NCBI GenBank assembly: GCA_023139255.1
Contig: JAGLNY010000099.1
Location: forward strand, 1 to 7,232
Length of the DNA stretch: 7,232 nucleotides
From: Spirochaetales bacterium
GTDB taxonomy: Bacteria; Spirochaetota; Spirochaetia; JABMQR01
Direction of reading: 5' to 3'
Within the stretch, counting starts at the first letter, position 1; each line of letters begins with the position of its first letter. The notes under the pieces are model-generated. The model searched no databases. It saw only the letters and a program-made list of their open reading frames with translations, and was not told the origin of the DNA. Below, piece by piece: positions 5,915 to 7,232 of the stretch. Position numbers and translations under genes: made by a program.

Positions 5915-7036
5915 TTATTGTGCAACACGCTGCTGTTTTGGAAGGGGATGAGGCCGAACGGTCTCACCGCCTGATTCAAACGATTCAATTGCTGCAAAAG
6001 TGTATTCCAGAGTTGCCAACGCATCCCGGCCAGATGCCCGGAGCTTTTCAAAGGGGACTTTGTTGGTAACGTCTTCCATAAAAGCATGGATGCGGCTGGG
6101 AAAAGTAGTCCCGAAATCGGTTATACCGGTATTGAATACTTCCGGCTCTATCACTGCCTTGGGCCCAAGATTTTCAGGATCTGCCTTTCCGTCTGATCCG
6201 GGAGCCGGATAATAGGAGTATTTTTCCACACAGTTCTCAATAGAAAAGCTCCCCTTTGTCCCGCCTACTTCAACACTCCACCATCCGCCGTAACCCATTG
6301 TTGTGTCGCCCCGTTGGCTGAACAGGTAGCCTACACAGCCGTTTGAGAATTTCACGTGGATACTGTTGACAGAAACCATTGGGTCCTGGGCTGTTTTTCG
6401 GAATCCCGGTCTGTTCATGAAAGCCTGTATCTGGGTTATGTCACCGCAGAAGTGACGCATAATACTAAAAGGGTGGGCCAGAAAAGCTTTTACATGGAAA
6501 TAGGGGAAACCATTTGAGTTCGGATTGTCCCCGGGTCCATCATAACTGAATTCTCCTCCCTGAAAACCCATCCGCATAAGGCAGAAAAGCTGCTCACCAA
6601 TTTTTCCTTCCGCAATTGCTTCTCTTGCTTTATCCGCAGGTGCGGTAAAGTAGTGATTGAGGTTACAGCCCAGATAAAGCCCTTTTTCAGCGGCAAAGGA
6701 GACCATTTCCCGGGCTTCAGTTACAGTGTTTGAGATAGGTTTTTCTACAAGGACATGTTTGCCGGCAGCCAGGGCTTCCATGGTAGGTTCATAATGCCAG
6801 CCCCCATTTTCATCACCTCCTGTACAAACATCAACAATATCAAGATCCGGGTGAGCATTTAACATTTCACTAACCGAGTAGTATACCTTAACTCCATGTT
6901 TTTCCACCGCTTCATCTGCACGTTCCTTTACCACATCGCATACAGCTACGAGTTCTGAGAGCGGATCGTCCATATGTGCTTTAGCATGATTCTGCCCGAT
7001 TCCCCTGAAACCGACAATTCCAACTTTTAATGCCAT
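5915..7036 (-). CDS. Gfo/Idh/MocA family NAD(P)-dependent oxidoreductase A
   Basis: This 373-residue protein heads the operon. The Rossmann domain starts with VGIVGFRGIG (5-14), has the acidic CDVVKERAD (33-41), and contains VEKPISN (97-103) with the active-site lysine K99. The C-terminal domain carries KAFLAHPFSIMRHFCGD (183-199); H188 fits the catalytic histidine, but the position equivalent to the HxxD aspartate of the paralogue is S191. It is about 40 residues longer than oxidoreductase B, with extra segments near 158-180 and 275-300, which suggests a different substrate. It would oxidise or reduce a sugar or cyclitol with NAD(P). The start at 7036 is chosen because a strong AGGAGG lies five bases upstream and the Rossmann fold begins at residue 4. 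An in-frame ATG at 7168 would add 44 residues with no family match and run over the divergent promoter and gene. Confidence 0.92.
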   Translation of the reverse strand: MALKVGIVGFRGIGQNHAKAHMDDPLSELVAVCDVVKERADEAVEKHGVKVYYSVSEMLNAHPDLDIVDVCTGGDENGGWHYEPTMEALAAGKHVLVEKPISNTVTEAREMVSFAAEKGLYLGCNLNHYFTAPADKAREAIAEGKIGEQLFCLMRMGFQGGEFSYDGPGDNPNSNGFPYFHVKAFLAHPFSIMRHFCGDITQIQAFMNRPGFRKTAQDPMVSVNSIHVKFSNGCVGYLFSQRGDTTMGYGGWWSVEVGGTKGSFSIENCVEKYSYYPAPGSDGKADPENLGPKAVIEPEVFNTGITDFGTTFPSRIHAFMEDVTNKVPFEKLRASGRDALATLEYTFAAIESFESGGETVRPHPLPKQQRVAQ

Positions 7037-7041
7037 AATAT

Positions 7042-7047
7042 CCTCCT
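7042..7047 (-). promoter_or_regulatory. Strong Shine-Dalgarno site that fixes the start of oxidoreductase A
   Basis: The minus strand reads AGGAGG five bases before the ATG at 7036. This is the strongest ribosome binding site in the window and favours this start over the longer reading frame that opens at 7168. Confidence 0.85.
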
Positions 7048-7069
7048 GAGAGTTTTTCTTTATTGAAAT

Positions 7070-7075
7070 ACTATA
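7070..7075 (-). promoter_or_regulatory. Possible -10 box for the five-gene operon
   Basis: The minus strand reads TATAGT here, 33 bases before the first start codon, which would give a leader of about 25-30 bases. No good -35 box is present at 16-18 bp spacing (AGGTTT is the nearest), as expected for an activator-dependent promoter, or the call may be wrong. Confidence 0.25.
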
Positions 7076-7097
7076 GTTTGTACCGGAGAAAAAAACC

Positions 7098-7126
7098 TTG
7101 ACGATCTTTTCAATATGTAGCATAAT
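7098..7126 (+). promoter_or_regulatory. Sigma-70-type promoter for the right-edge gene
   Basis: TTGACG (7098-7103) and CATAAT (7121-7126) are separated by exactly 17 bp. Each differs from consensus at one position. Transcription would start near 7133, roughly 17 bases before the ATG at 7150. The promoter lies within the 113-bp divergent spacer upstream of the operon, so a regulator bound here could control both directions. Confidence 0.6.
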
Positions 7127-7149
7127 ATTACCAATTATTGTGAGTGCAT

Positions 7150-7232
7150 ATGGCAGATAAAAACACAAATATCAATTCAATTTCAAACAAATTATTCGCA
7201 GATCCTGATACCTTTATTCATGTGATGAGATT
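7150..7232 (+). CDS. Start of an unidentified plus-strand gene, cut by the window edge
   Basis: From the ATG at 7150 an open frame of 27 codons runs to the window edge, beginning MADKNTNINSISNKLF and continuing ADPDTFIHVMR. A GTG at 7144 is an in-frame alternative start, and a TGA at 7141-7143 closes the frame upstream. No clear Shine-Dalgarno site is seen. The case for a real gene rests on the good promoter 24 bases upstream and on the divergent arrangement typical of a regulator gene next to the operon it controls. Too little is visible to name a family; a transcriptional regulator is only a guess from position. Confidence 0.5.
   Translation, partial: MADKNTNINSISNKLFADPDTFIHVMR

Noticed and set aside
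7037..7168. Longer start for oxidoreductase A at 7168 (44 extra residues)
   Set aside because: The added residues have no family match, the extension crosses the divergent promoter, and the ATG at 7036 has a strong AGGAGG and leads straight into the Rossmann fold.
1..7232. CRISPR arrays, tRNA or rRNA genes, insertion sequences, phage or toxin-antitoxin genes
   Set aside because: No spaced direct repeats, cloverleaf sequences, transposase motifs or small paired genes were seen on either strand.

Overview
This window holds one compact gene cluster that looks built to modify an unusual, possibly sulfated, sugar or sugar-like compound. It is flanked on both sides by divergent genes, one of them clearly a regulator. 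The sequence is bacterial: Shine-Dalgarno sites are strong, genes are tightly spaced and GC content is moderate. The combination of a UroD-like protein, paired Gfo/Idh/MocA oxidoreductases, a xylose-isomerase-like TIM-barrel protein, a sulfatase-superfamily protein and AraC-type control is common in anaerobic carbohydrate users such as Spirochaetota, Lentisphaerota and related PVC bacteria, and some Bacillota. No gene here fixes the phylum, so that placement is inference.

Layout. Bases 1-635 (minus) are the N-terminal part of an AraC-family regulator, cut by the window edge inside its DNA-binding domain. A 56-bp divergent spacer separates it from a plus-strand UroD-like gene (692-1846). That gene converges on a five-gene minus-strand operon, which in transcription order is: Gfo/Idh/MocA oxidoreductase A (7036-5915), sugar phosphate isomerase/epimerase-like protein (5825-5028), sulfatase-like hydrolase (4983-3589), Gfo/Idh/MocA oxidoreductase B (3592-2594) and sulfotransferase (2585-1872). 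The last three are tightly coupled by a 4-bp overlap and an 8-bp gap. The first two junctions carry inverted repeats that sit directly upstream of the next ribosome binding site. Right of the operon, a 113-bp divergent region carries a good sigma-70-type promoter on the plus strand, leading into the start of another gene (7150 to the edge).

How the genes may work together (inference). The two oxidoreductases and the isomerase would perform redox and epimerisation or aldose-ketose steps on a sugar or cyclitol. The sulfatase-like enzyme would hydrolyse an ester, and the sulfotransferase would add a sulfate from PAPS. All five lack signal peptides, so the chemistry should be cytoplasmic. The most notable point is that the sulfatase-like protein has no cysteine or serine at the formylglycine position, where a threonine stands instead. 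It is therefore probably not a classical sulfatase. The UroD-like protein also lacks the hallmark motifs of both haem-pathway UroD and zinc-dependent corrinoid methyltransferases. No transposon, RNA gene, CRISPR array or phage feature was seen.
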